A stretch of 9,884 bases of DNA, taken from the NCBI GenBank assembly GCA_913054445.1, contig CAJXIK010000054.1:1-9884 (forward strand), in the 5' to 3' direction. The notes under the pieces were generated by a model, which made no database searches, was not told the DNA's origin, and saw nothing but the letters and a program-made list of their open reading frames with translations. A program made the translations under genes and the position numbers. Shown piece by piece: positions 1 through 6,516 of this stretch; the stretch's first letter is position 1; each line of letters opens with the position of its first letter. The DNA comes from an uncultured Bermanella sp. Its GTDB lineage: Bacteria > Pseudomonadota > Gammaproteobacteria > Pseudomonadales > Oceanobacteraceae.

Positions 1-20
1 GGCGACCTAAAAAAGCACTA
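1..20 (+). repeat. Partial copy (tail) of a short interspersed repeat
   Basis: The first 20 bases, GGCGACCTAAAAAAGCACTA, match the last 19 bases of the window (9866-9884) in the same orientation, differing only in six versus five A residues. Only the tail is present here; the rest of the element would lie left of the window. The single-base difference argues against a simple assembly overlap and for two separate copies of one family. Confidence 0.6.
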
Positions 21-105
21 AACCCAACTTTGATCAGGCAGACTCCACAGATTGACCACTGTACTTATTTTAATGTGACTGCCCTGGAGTGCCGTCTGGG
101 CACCA
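21..105. other. Non-coding stretch downstream of mlaB
   Basis: No gene is seen in these 85 bases. On the minus strand, which is the direction of mla transcription, a small inverted repeat (GTGCC at 89-93 and GGCAC at 99-103, 5-base loop) follows the mlaB stop. No T-run follows it, so I do not call it a terminator. The ibaG gene that follows mlaB in E. coli does not begin within this stretch. Confidence 0.4.
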
Positions 106-414
106 CTAGGCCTGCTGTACGGTGATGATACTCTCAAGTTCGGCGCGGCGAATCATGGCCAGCAAGCTGGCAGGCAGCCCGCTAAATAACAGCGTTTTTT
201 GCCGTGCACGGGCGTAGCGCAACCAGCTCAGCAGCAGGGCCACGGCGGCACTGGAACAGAGCCCAACATGGCTTAAATCGAGGGTGATGCTATCTCCTCC
301 GGTACGGATGGCGGTGTAACCCTCTGCTTCTACGCTGACCACGGACTCAAAGGTGAGGTCGCCGACCACCCCGTAATAATCTTCTTTGCGTCGCTCTATC
401 TGCTGTTTATGCAC
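106..414 (-). CDS. mlaB: MlaB, STAS-domain subunit of the Mla phospholipid transporter
   Basis: This 102-residue protein is a single STAS domain, close to the E. coli MlaB length of about 97. In the family MlaB binds the ATPase MlaF on the cytoplasmic face and supports assembly and activity of the MlaFEDB complex. The conserved helix start is visible as DLSHVGLCSSAAVALLL (about residues 46-62); S55 aligns with the functionally important threonine of the E. coli DTAG motif, while the preceding aspartate is replaced by serine. The start is GTG at 414, supported by a perfect AGGAGG six bases upstream (421-426 on the plus strand). The gene overlaps the end of mlaC by 8 bases, so the two are probably translationally coupled. 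It is the last Mla gene of the operon. Confidence 0.88.
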   Translation of the reverse strand: MHKQQIERRKEDYYGVVGDLTFESVVSVEAEGYTAIRTGGDSITLDLSHVGLCSSAAVALLLSWLRYARARQKTLLFSGLPASLLAMIRRAELESIITVQQA

Positions 415-1054
415 CCTCTACCTCCTCGTCACGAGACTTACCCACAGGCTTGACCGCGAGCGCCCAGGCTTGAATGGCCAAGTCCAGATCGCCGTGATTT
501 TGCGTGACGAGGCGGGCAAATTGATCTCGGAATAACTGCCCGATGTTAACCCCACTGATGATGACGTTCTGCACCAGCCAGCGCCGCTGTTTTTTATGAA
601 AGAACAAGCTTTGGATGACGGGAAATACCTGGCCGCTGGCGGTCACCACCTCGAATTCCACCTGAGTATTACGCAGGCTCTGGCGGGCACTTTTAAGGGG
701 TTTGATACGGATTTTATAGTCTTCGAACTCCCACAAGCCCTTAACGTAAGTGTTGAGCAGGGTTTGCTTGAAGACAGTGTAAAAATCTATTTTTTGTTGC
801 TTGCTGGATTTCTTGTAGTACTTGGCCATGACGCGGCGGGTGATGCGCTTGAAATCCACCACCGAGCCAATCACCTCTTCCACCGCCAGCATGCGCTGCT
901 GCTCATTCACCGACGGCAAGGCCTTGAGCTGTTCGATTCTTGCCAACAGGGCATGAATGCGCTCGTTTACGAGTTTTTGTGCGTCCTCGGGGTTGCCCTC
1001 TCCCCAGGCGGGAGACATGAGCAGCATCAGTACCAGAGCGAGCAGAGCCTTCAT
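407..1054 (-). CDS. mlaC: MlaC, periplasmic phospholipid-binding shuttle protein
   Basis: The 215-residue product has an N-terminal signal peptide (hydrophobic run about residues 3-14, likely cleavage after the AWG at 16-18), so it is exported to the periplasm. The remainder is a full-length MlaC/Ttg2D domain, including the family stretches DFKRITRRVMAKYY and a C-terminal segment with QNVIISGVNIGQLFRDQF. MlaC carries a phospholipid between the outer-membrane MlaA complex and the inner-membrane MlaFEDB complex. The ATG follows the mlaD stop after three bases (mlaD ends TAA, then a second TAG, then ATG). The ribosome site is weak, which suggests coupling to mlaD translation. The C-terminus is charged (SRDEEVEGA) and overlaps mlaB. 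Confidence 0.93.
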   Translation of the reverse strand: MKALLALVLMLLMSPAWGEGNPEDAQKLVNERIHALLARIEQLKALPSVNEQQRMLAVEEVIGSVVDFKRITRRVMAKYYKKSSKQQKIDFYTVFKQTLLNTYVKGLWEFEDYKIRIKPLKSARQSLRNTQVEFEVVTASGQVFPVIQSLFFHKKQRRWLVQNVIISGVNIGQLFRDQFARLVTQNHGDLDLAIQAWALAVKPVGKSRDEEVEGA

Positions 1055-1057
1055 CTA

Positions 1058-1510
1058 TTATTCGCTGCGGCTAAAGAGAAACTGCCCGATGAGCTCCTCC
1101 AATACGATGGAGGATTGTGTGTCGGCTATTTCATCGGCATTCATGAGGTGCTCCTCGTCGGCCCCCACACTGAGGCCGATGTATTTTTCCCCCAGCAATC
1201 CGGCGGTGAGAATAGAGGCCGAAGTATCCGTACTCAAGGGGACGTTTTTATCTATGGCCATCTTCACCACCGCCACGTAATCCTCTGTGTCGAGCTCGAT
1301 ACTCACCACCCGGCCGATAATCACCCCAGACAAGGAGACCTTAGCGCGCTCACTGAGGCCCGACAGGTTTTCAAAACGAGCATAGAGAAAGTAACTTCGA
1401 TCATCGCGGGCAAAATTAAAGCCGCTGGCGTTAAAGGCCAGCACCACTAAGGCCAGCATCCCCGCCATGACGAACGCACCCACACCGATTTCCAACCGCT
1501 TACTGTTCAT
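1058..1510 (-). CDS. mlaD: MlaD, MCE-domain subunit of the Mla transporter
   Basis: This 150-residue protein has one N-terminal membrane helix (about residues 8-26, GVGAFVMAGMLALVVLAF), then one MCE domain (about 36-115) with the typical YARFENLSGL, VSLSGVIIGRV and TAGLLGEKYIGL segments. MlaD forms a hexameric ring in the periplasm fixed to MlaE and passes lipids to or from MlaC. It ends just after LEELIGQFLF, so it lacks the roughly 25-30-residue low-complexity tail of E. coli MlaD (183 residues); the core is intact. I chose ATG 1510 because GGAGG lies five bases upstream; an in-frame GTG at 1516 overlaps that ribosome site and is less likely. Confidence 0.93.
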   Translation of the reverse strand: MNSKRLEIGVGAFVMAGMLALVVLAFNASGFNFARDDRSYFLYARFENLSGLSERAKVSLSGVIIGRVVSIELDTEDYVAVVKMAIDKNVPLSTDTSASILTAGLLGEKYIGLSVGADEEHLMNADEIADTQSSIVLEELIGQFLFSRSE

Positions 1511-1556
1511 AACCACCTCCCAAAAACGCTGCCGTTATTAGCATGAATGTCAAACA

Positions 1557-2354
1557 CTAGAAGCCCCCCAACAGGACGGCCGTTAACACAAAGTCTAGGG
1601 CCAGAATGGCCAGTGAAGCCTGCACCACGGTGGCTGTGGTGGCTCGACTGATGCCCTGCGACGTGGGCTGAGCGTTCCAGCCGTGAAAGATGGCGATCCA
1701 GGTCACCACGAGGGCAAATACTAGGCTCTTAATTACCCCCTTCACTATGTCGCCGTAGAACTCCACCGAGCCTTGCATGTTGGCCCAGTAAGAGCCTTCG
1801 TAGATGCCCAGCATGTCCACCGCCACGAGGGCACCGCCATAGATTCCCAGCACACAAAACATTAGGTTTAATAACGGCAGGCAGATGATGCCGCCCCACA
1901 GCCTAGGTGCCATGATGCGCTTGAGGGGGTCTACCCCCATGATCTCCATGGCGCTGAGTTGTTCGGTGGCCTTCATGAGACCAATCTCGGCGGTGAGTGC
2001 CGAACCGGCACGACCGGCAAACAACAGAGCGCTCATCACCGGGCCGAATTCTCGTAAGATAGACAGTGCCACCATCTGCCCCACCGCCTCTTGCGAACCA
2101 TACCCCACCAACACATGGTAGCCTTGCAGCGCCAACACCATGCCCACAAACAAACCGGCCACGAGGATGATGGGCAGGGACAGCACCCCCAGCTGATAAA
2201 CTTGCAACACTAACCTCGCGAAGGGGGCCTTAAAGCCCTTACCCCACGTCAAGCTTTGCAGCAGAAACCAACTGGCACGGCCAAAGCCCGCGCATACATC
2301 GAGGGCATTGATGCCCATGCGGCGCAGGCCATTTAACAGGTAGTGATGAATCAT
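1557..2354 (-). CDS. mlaE: MlaE, permease subunit of the Mla ABC transporter
   Basis: The product is a polytopic inner-membrane protein with the MlaE/YrbE family core: GLFVGMVLALQGY, LREFGPVMSALLFAGRAGSA, then the cytoplasmic coupling region TAEIGLMKATEQLSAMEIM and a C-terminal LDFVLTAVLLGGF. It forms the membrane dimer through which phospholipid passes, driven by MlaF. From ATG 2354 it is 265 residues, against 260 in E. coli. An alternative TTG start at 2372 overlaps the mlaF stop (TTGA) and has GAGG seven bases upstream; it would add six residues, and I cannot exclude it. A 46-base gap separates it from mlaD. Confidence 0.93.
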   Translation of the reverse strand: MIHHYLLNGLRRMGINALDVCAGFGRASWFLLQSLTWGKGFKAPFARLVLQVYQLGVLSLPIILVAGLFVGMVLALQGYHVLVGYGSQEAVGQMVALSILREFGPVMSALLFAGRAGSALTAEIGLMKATEQLSAMEIMGVDPLKRIMAPRLWGGIICLPLLNLMFCVLGIYGGALVAVDMLGIYEGSYWANMQGSVEFYGDIVKGVIKSLVFALVVTWIAIFHGWNAQPTSQGISRATTATVVQASLAILALDFVLTAVLLGGF

Positions 2355-2368
2355 GACTCCGCTGGGTT

Positions 2369-3160
2369 TCAAGCGAGCACCTCTTCGGCAAGGGGCTTGG
2401 CCGGAAAGTGGAACGATACTGGGCCATCGGGCAGGCCGAATAAAAATTGCTTTAGCTCTTGGTCGTCACTCTGCCGTAATTGCTGGGGCGTACCTGCGGC
2501 GATGACCTGGCCATGGCTCAGCACATAGACGTAATCGCTGATGCTGAGGGCCTCATCTACATCGTGGCTCACCAGTATGCTGGTGAGGGCCGACTCGCTA
2601 TTAAGCGATTGAATTAACTTGACCAACACCCCCTTAGAGACAGGGTCCTGGCCGGTGAAGGGTTCGTCGTACATGATGAGTTCTGGGTCCAGCACGATGC
2701 TGCGCGCCAACGCCACCCTTCTGGCCATGCCGCCGGATAACTGGGATGGCATGAGCTGCCCGGCCCCACGCAAGCCGACATTTTCGAGGCGCAACAACAC
2801 GAGGTCGCGAATCATGTGCTCGGGCAGCCGAGTGTGTTCCCGCAAGGCAAAGGCCACGTTTTCGAACACAGATAAATCGGTGAACAGTGCCCCAGATTGA
2901 AACAACAAGCTAAGTTTTTTACGCAGTTCAAATAACGCCGGACGCGGCAAATCGGGGACCGACAAACCGGCCACCAGCACCTCGCCAGATTGCGGGCTAA
3001 GCTGGCCGGTGATCAAGCCCAGCAGGGTGGTTTTACCCGTGCCGCTGGGGCCCAGTATGGAGGTGATTTTGCCCTTGGCAATCTGCAAGCTGATGTCATC
3101 GAAGATTAGCCGACCATCGCGGCGAAAAGTGACATTTTTCAATTCAACATAATTCGCCAT
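2369..3160 (-). CDS. mlaF: MlaF, ATPase subunit of the Mla transporter
   Basis: The 263-residue protein is a complete ABC nucleotide-binding domain: Walker A GPSGTGKTT (37-45), Q-loop glutamine at 88, signature LSGGMARR (141-148), Walker B LIMYDEP (161-167) with catalytic Glu166, and H-loop His199. MYDEPFTGQDP is the usual MlaF form of the D-loop region. It powers lipid movement through MlaE and is bound by MlaB. The C-terminal extension (about residues 235-263) fits the family tail that contacts the neighbouring MlaF subunit in the MlaFEDB structure. It is first in the operon; the ribosome site is poor (GGGAG is 12 bases from the ATG). No convincing sigma-70 promoter was found upstream. Confidence 0.94.
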   Translation of the reverse strand: MANYVELKNVTFRRDGRLIFDDISLQIAKGKITSILGPSGTGKTTLLGLITGQLSPQSGEVLVAGLSVPDLPRPALFELRKKLSLLFQSGALFTDLSVFENVAFALREHTRLPEHMIRDLVLLRLENVGLRGAGQLMPSQLSGGMARRVALARSIVLDPELIMYDEPFTGQDPVSKGVLVKLIQSLNSESALTSILVSHDVDEALSISDYVYVLSHGQVIAAGTPQQLRQSDDQELKQFLFGLPDGPVSFHFPAKPLAEEVLA

Positions 3161-3286
3161 GCAACCAAAACGCTCCCGAAATCAGAAATTGCAGCTCTTA
3201 GCCTTCAGCATAGACCACTGTATCCATAATCGCGGATGGCAAGGCAATTCCCTGCCACTTGATACTCTTTTTCTATTAAACCAACT

Positions 3287-3300
3287 ATTAAAGCTTTAAT
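3287..3300. repeat. 14-bp perfect AT-rich palindrome
   Basis: ATTAAAGCTTTAAT is its own reverse complement and lies about midway in the mlaF-yrbG divergent region, roughly 127 bases before mlaF and 100 bases before the putative yrbG -35. It could be an operator or simply an AT-rich promoter-proximal sequence; I recognise no regulator consensus. Confidence 0.4.
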
Positions 3301-3374
3301 GACACTGTGCCTTAGCGACCATACTGGCGTAGGTCAGGCAGATTGCCATTTTCCGCACTAATCTATTTTAAGTG

Positions 3375-3421
3375 CGATGCCATGAGCAAGCCCTCATGCC
3401 TCTTGAGAGGCGGCTAAAAGC
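3375..3421 (+). repeat. Diverged copy of the window-end repeat
   Basis: This segment aligns in order with 9834-9880: GATGCC, a 3-4 base gap, the shared 13-mer GCAAGCCCTCATG, then GGCGGCTAAAAGC against GGCGACCTAAAAAGC. It also keeps the fold style, with a stem CATGAG/CTCATG (3381-3386, 3393-3398) and a 5-bp stem with a 2-base loop, CCTCT TG AGAGG (3399-3410). The similarity is ordered but imperfect, so common origin is an inference. Confidence 0.4.
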
Positions 3422-3430
3422 CTGTAAAAT
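3403..3430 (+). promoter_or_regulatory. Putative sigma-70 promoter for yrbG (and perhaps kdsD-lptCAB)
   Basis: TTGAGA (3403-3408) and TAAAAT (3425-3430) each match five of six consensus bases and are 16 bases apart. The predicted start near 3437 gives a 25-base leader to the yrbG ATG at 3462. The -35 element lies inside the small stem CCTCT/AGAGG of the repeat-like segment. Confidence 0.5.
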
Positions 3431-3461
3431 GCGCCCATCCAGATTATTTGAGAGCGCTTAT

Positions 3462-4418
3462 ATGTTGTTAGCTTGCTTGGCCGTCGCAGTGGGATTAGTA
3501 GTACTGGTGTGGAGTGCAGACCGCTTTGTCTTGGGGGCAGCCGCCAGCGCCCGCCACCTCGGCATGTCGCCCTTATTGATCGGCATGACCATCGTCTCCC
3601 TAGGCACCAGCGCACCGGAAATTTTCGTGAGCCTATCGGCATCCTTCGACGGTGCAGGCACCCTCGCCATAGGTAACGCGCTGGGGTCAAACATTGCCAA
3701 CATCGGCCTCGTGCTGGGCATCACCGCCCTCATCGCTCCCCTGCCCATTCAAGGCCGCATGCTCAAGAAAGAAATCCCCATATTGTTACTGGTGACGGTG
3801 ATTGCAGGCCTAGTGCTACAGGACTTGGTCATCGACTTCTGGGACGGCATCATCTTGCTCAGCTGCCTAGTGGTGACGTTATTTTGGTTGTTCTTCGAAA
3901 ACGCAGACCAAGGCACCACCGGCATAGATGAAGACGAGTCCAAGGCCATGGATGAGTTATCCACTAAGCAAAGCCTGTTTTGGTTGGTGGTGGGTCTGAT
4001 TGCCCTCATGTTCAGCGCCAAGCTGCTGGTATGGGGGGCGGTAGAGGTGGCCCGTTTCTTCGAAATTTCCGAGCTGGTCATCGGGCTCACCATCGTGGCC
4101 ATCGGCACCAGCCTGCCAGAACTGGCGGCCAGCGTCACCAGCGCCCTGAAGGGCCATCATGACATCGCCATCGGCAACGTGGTGGGGTCAAACATCTTTA
4201 ATCTATTATCGGTATTGCCCATTCCGGGATTGGTGGCGGTTACCCAGATAGAGGGCAGCGCCCTGTATCGGGATTACACGACTATGCTGTTATTGACCCT
4301 GCTGCTCATCGCCTTCCTATATGGCTCCAGAAAGGCCAAACGGGTGGGCCGCCGCGCTGGCAGCTTACTGTTATTAGCCTATGTGAGTTATTTAGGTTTA
4401 TTATTGGTACAGCACTAA
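3462..4418 (+). CDS. yrbG: YrbG-type calcium/sodium antiporter family membrane protein
   Basis: This protein of the Ca2+/cation antiporter superfamily has two inverted alpha-repeats: GMTIVSLGTSAPEIFVSL (about 41-58) followed by LGSNIANIGLVLG, and GLTIVAIGTSLPELAASV (about 208-225) followed by VGSNIFNLL. The GTS(A/L)PE acidic motifs (48-53 and 215-220) are the expected ion-coordinating residues. About ten hydrophobic segments are present, with an acidic cytoplasmic loop (DQGTTGIDEDESKAMDEL) between the halves. I chose ATG 3462, giving 318 residues and an N-terminus MLLACLAVAVG that matches E. coli YrbG (325 residues). An in-frame ATG at 3372 would add 30 polar residues and precede the likely promoter. 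After the second motif the usual VLG is VLP. The transported ion is not known from sequence. Confidence 0.9.
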   Translation: MLLACLAVAVGLVVLVWSADRFVLGAAASARHLGMSPLLIGMTIVSLGTSAPEIFVSLSASFDGAGTLAIGNALGSNIANIGLVLGITALIAPLPIQGRMLKKEIPILLLVTVIAGLVLQDLVIDFWDGIILLSCLVVTLFWLFFENADQGTTGIDEDESKAMDELSTKQSLFWLVVGLIALMFSAKLLVWGAVEVARFFEISELVIGLTIVAIGTSLPELAASVTSALKGHHDIAIGNVVGSNIFNLLSVLPIPGLVAVTQIEGSALYRDYTTMLLLTLLLIAFLYGSRKAKRVGRRAGSLLLLAYVSYLGLLLVQH

Positions 4419-4457
4419 GCGACATCCTATTTACATTGACCCTATAAGAATTTGCAG

Positions 4458-5429
4458 ATGAGCCAGTTTAACTATTTAGCCTCAATTCAGCGCACCGTGA
4501 GCGCCGAGCGAGATGCGGTCAACGAGCTGTTAGCGCACATAGAGGATGACACCATAAATACCGCCTGTGAGTTGCTGCTCAACTGCAAGGGCCGCATCGT
4601 CGTCACCGGCATGGGCAAGTCGGGGCACATCGGCAACAAGATCGCCGCCACCTTGGCCAGTACCGGCAGCCCGAGCTTCTTTGTCCACCCAGGCGAGGCC
4701 GCCCACGGCGACATGGGCATGATCACCGCCAACGACGTGGTCATCACTCTCTCTAATTCCGGCGAGTCAGGAGAGGTGACAACCCTGCTACCACTCTTGA
4801 AGCGCCTTAGCATCCCCCTCATTGCCATGACCGGCGAGCGCCAATCCAGCCTCGCCCTCGCTGCCGATAGCCACCTATATGTGGGGGTAGACAAGGAAGC
4901 CTGTCCGCTGGATTTAGCCCCCACCTCCAGCACCACCGTGGCCTTGGTCATGGGCGATGCCCTCGCCATCGCCCTGCTAGAAGCCAGAGGCTTTACCGCC
5001 GAGCAATTTGCCTTCAGTCATCCTGGCGGCAGCCTCGGCCGCCGCCTATTACTGAAGGTCGAGAGCATCATGCATTGCGGCAGCCAGATTCCCAGCGTCA
5101 AGCACACTACCCTAGTGCAAGATGCCCTGCTGGAGATGACTCAGAAGGGCCTAGGCATGACCACCGTGGTGGATGCTGCCGGACGGCTGCTGGGCATCTT
5201 CACCGACGGCGACCTGCGGCGCGCCCTCGATAACGGCCTAGACTTCCACACCACCCCAGTGTCAGAGGTCATGACCGCCCAGTGCGCCATCATCCATCCG
5301 CAGAAACTGGCCGCTGAAGCCTTGCAGATAATGGAAGAGAAAAAAATTAATGCCATCGTGGCCATCGAAGACGGCCGCCTAGTGGGCGTTATCAACATGC
5401 ACGATTTATTAAGAGCCGGGGTAATCTAA
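4458..5429 (+). CDS. kdsD: D-arabinose 5-phosphate isomerase KdsD
   Basis: KdsD converts ribulose 5-phosphate to arabinose 5-phosphate, the first step toward Kdo of LPS. The 323-residue protein has an N-terminal SIS sugar-isomerase domain (about 35-180, with MGKSGHIGNK and SNSGES) and two C-terminal CBS domains (about 205-323). The residues important in E. coli KdsD (Lys59, Glu111, Glu152, His193) are present with a constant offset of five: Lys54, Glu106, Glu147 and His188 (in SHPGGSLGRR). The start is ATG 4458; an in-frame TTG at 4452 is less likely. It lies 39 bases after yrbG and its stop directly abuts the lptC start, leaving no room for kdsC, the usual next gene. Confidence 0.95.
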   Translation: MSQFNYLASIQRTVSAERDAVNELLAHIEDDTINTACELLLNCKGRIVVTGMGKSGHIGNKIAATLASTGSPSFFVHPGEAAHGDMGMITANDVVITLSNSGESGEVTTLLPLLKRLSIPLIAMTGERQSSLALAADSHLYVGVDKEACPLDLAPTSSTTVALVMGDALAIALLEARGFTAEQFAFSHPGGSLGRRLLLKVESIMHCGSQIPSVKHTTLVQDALLEMTQKGLGMTTVVDAAGRLLGIFTDGDLRRALDNGLDFHTTPVSEVMTAQCAIIHPQKLAAEALQIMEEKKINAIVAIEDGRLVGVINMHDLLRAGVI

Positions 5430-5990
5430 GTGCGCAGACGCTACATCGTCACGATTCTCACCGCCATCGGCGTGGTGGGGTATTTGGCATTGGATGACAA
5501 GCAACTGGGGCCCAGCAACAGCACTCAACAGGCCATCCAGCAGGAAGCCGACTATATCATTCAGGGTCTACAGGCTCGCCATTATGCTGGCGACGGCCAG
5601 CTGGATCGCACTATGCAAGCAAGCACCGCCCATCACTACCCCTATGATGACCGCACTCAACTGCAAGCACCGACCCTCACCCTGCATCAGGGGGCGCAAT
5701 CCCAATGGCGAGTAAACGCCCAGCAAGGCCGACTATCACAGGGGCAGACGCTGGAACTGGACGGCTCGGTATTAATCTCTCCCTTGCAGCAGGAGGCGGG
5801 TACCTTCTCCCTCAGCACCCAACACTTGTCCATAGACTTAAAACAGCAAATAGCCGACACTGACACAGCCGTGGAAATCAGCAGCCCCAGCACTAAGTTA
5901 ACCGCCACCGGCATGACGCTAGATATGACCAAGCAACAGGCCAGTTTCAAGTCTCAGGTTCAAGGAATACATGACCCCCATGCGCAATAA
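5430..5990 (+). CDS. lptC: LptC, inner-membrane-anchored LPS transport protein
   Basis: The 186-residue protein has one N-terminal membrane anchor (about 5-21, YIVTILTAIGVVGYLAL) and a periplasmic LptC beta-jellyroll domain, with the family pattern of GDGQLDRT, a HYPYDD motif, LQAPTLTL, WRVNAQQGRL and a C-terminal TGMTLDM...VQGIH. LptC sits on the LptB2FG transporter and passes LPS to LptA. Length is near the E. coli 191. The start is GTG at 5430, immediately after the kdsD TAA with no gap, so translation is probably coupled. It overlaps lptA by 20 bases. Normally kdsC lies between kdsD and lptC. Confidence 0.9.
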   Translation: MRRRYIVTILTAIGVVGYLALDDKQLGPSNSTQQAIQQEADYIIQGLQARHYAGDGQLDRTMQASTAHHYPYDDRTQLQAPTLTLHQGAQSQWRVNAQQGRLSQGQTLELDGSVLISPLQQEAGTFSLSTQHLSIDLKQQIADTDTAVEISSPSTKLTATGMTLDMTKQQASFKSQVQGIHDPHAQ

Positions 5991-6516
5991 AGGTATGAGC
6001 CAACGCCGCTTTTTGTCACTGTTAATATTATTGGGCCTCTGCCATGGCAGCTATGCCCTGCCCGAAGACACCCAGCAAGAGATCCGCATCGCCAGTGACA
6101 GCGCCTTCCTAGATAAGCCCCAGGGCCAACTGATCTATAGTGGCCACGTAGAGATGACCCAGGGCACCCTCAACATACGCGCCGATCGCATTACCTTAAT
6201 TCGCAACGAGCAAGGCCTGCAAAAGGTCATCGCCGAAGGCAAACCGGCGCGCTACGAGCAAGTCATCACAGCCGACGAAGGCAAGACCCAGGCCTATGGT
6301 GAGACCATTATTTTTCACACCGGCAAGGAACAACTCACCCTACTGAAAAATGCCGGTCTCGAGAAGCAGGGCAACCTCTTTGCCGGTGAAAAAATAGTGT
6401 ACCTCATGCAAGAGCAAAGAATAAAAGCCGACAGCCAAACCAGCGACAGCCGCATTCACATGGTGATTCAACCCCAGCAAGAGGCAGCACCCGCCGCACA
6501 GGAAACACAACAATAA
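5971..6516 (+). CDS. lptA: LptA, periplasmic LPS bridge protein
   Basis: The 181-residue protein carries a signal peptide (basic residues 12-13, hydrophobic 14-24, likely cleavage after SYA at residue 29) and one OstA/LptA beta-jellyroll domain with GHVEMTQGTLNIRADRITL (about 58-76), EGKPARYEQ and GEKIVYL. LptA monomers link end to end between LptC and LptD and carry LPS across the periplasm. The tail (QPQQEAAPAAQETQQ) is low complexity. ATG 5971 was chosen because AAGGA lies just upstream (5962-5966); in-frame ATGs at 5980 and 5995 would also keep the signal peptide. The last codon directly abuts the lptB ATG. Confidence 0.93.
   Translation: MTPMRNKGMSQRRFLSLLILLGLCHGSYALPEDTQQEIRIASDSAFLDKPQGQLIYSGHVEMTQGTLNIRADRITLIRNEQGLQKVIAEGKPARYEQVITADEGKTQAYGETIIFHTGKEQLTLLKNAGLEKQGNLFAGEKIVYLMQEQRIKADSQTSDSRIHMVIQPQQEAAPAAQETQQ

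Larger units (their letters stand above)
3161..3461. other. Divergent intergenic region between mlaF and yrbG
   Basis: This 301-base region must hold the promoters for the leftward mla operon and the rightward yrbG group. It contains a perfect 14-bp AT-rich palindrome ATTAAAGCTTTAAT (3287-3300), an imperfect inverted repeat (GGCAAGG 3238-3244 and CCCTGCC 3250-3256, one mismatch) in the mlaF leader, and a diverged copy of the repeat seen at the window ends, overlapping a good rightward promoter. For mlaF only poor -35/-10 pairs exist, for example TTGCCT with a weak -10 at 17-19 bases, so I do not place its promoter. Confidence 0.55.

Noticed and set aside
81..105. Inverted repeat after mlaB as an operon terminator
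   Set aside because: The stem is only five pairs and no U-run follows in the direction of mla transcription.
596..1450. A long plus-strand open frame (284 codons) opposite mlaC and mlaD
   Set aside because: It lies entirely antisense to two well-conserved Mla genes, its translation is His/Leu-rich without a recognisable domain, and no promoter or ribosome site supports it.
3372..3461. N-terminal 30-codon extension of yrbG from ATG 3372
   Set aside because: It would start upstream of the likely promoter (3403-3430), overlaps the repeat-like segment, and lacks similarity to the family N-terminus, which begins at MLLA from 3462.
4419..4457. Possible promoter before kdsD: GCGACA (4419-4424) and TATAAG (4443-4448), 18 bases apart
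   Set aside because: The -35 matches only four of six bases, and the predicted transcript would start at about the ATG, leaving no room for a ribosome site.
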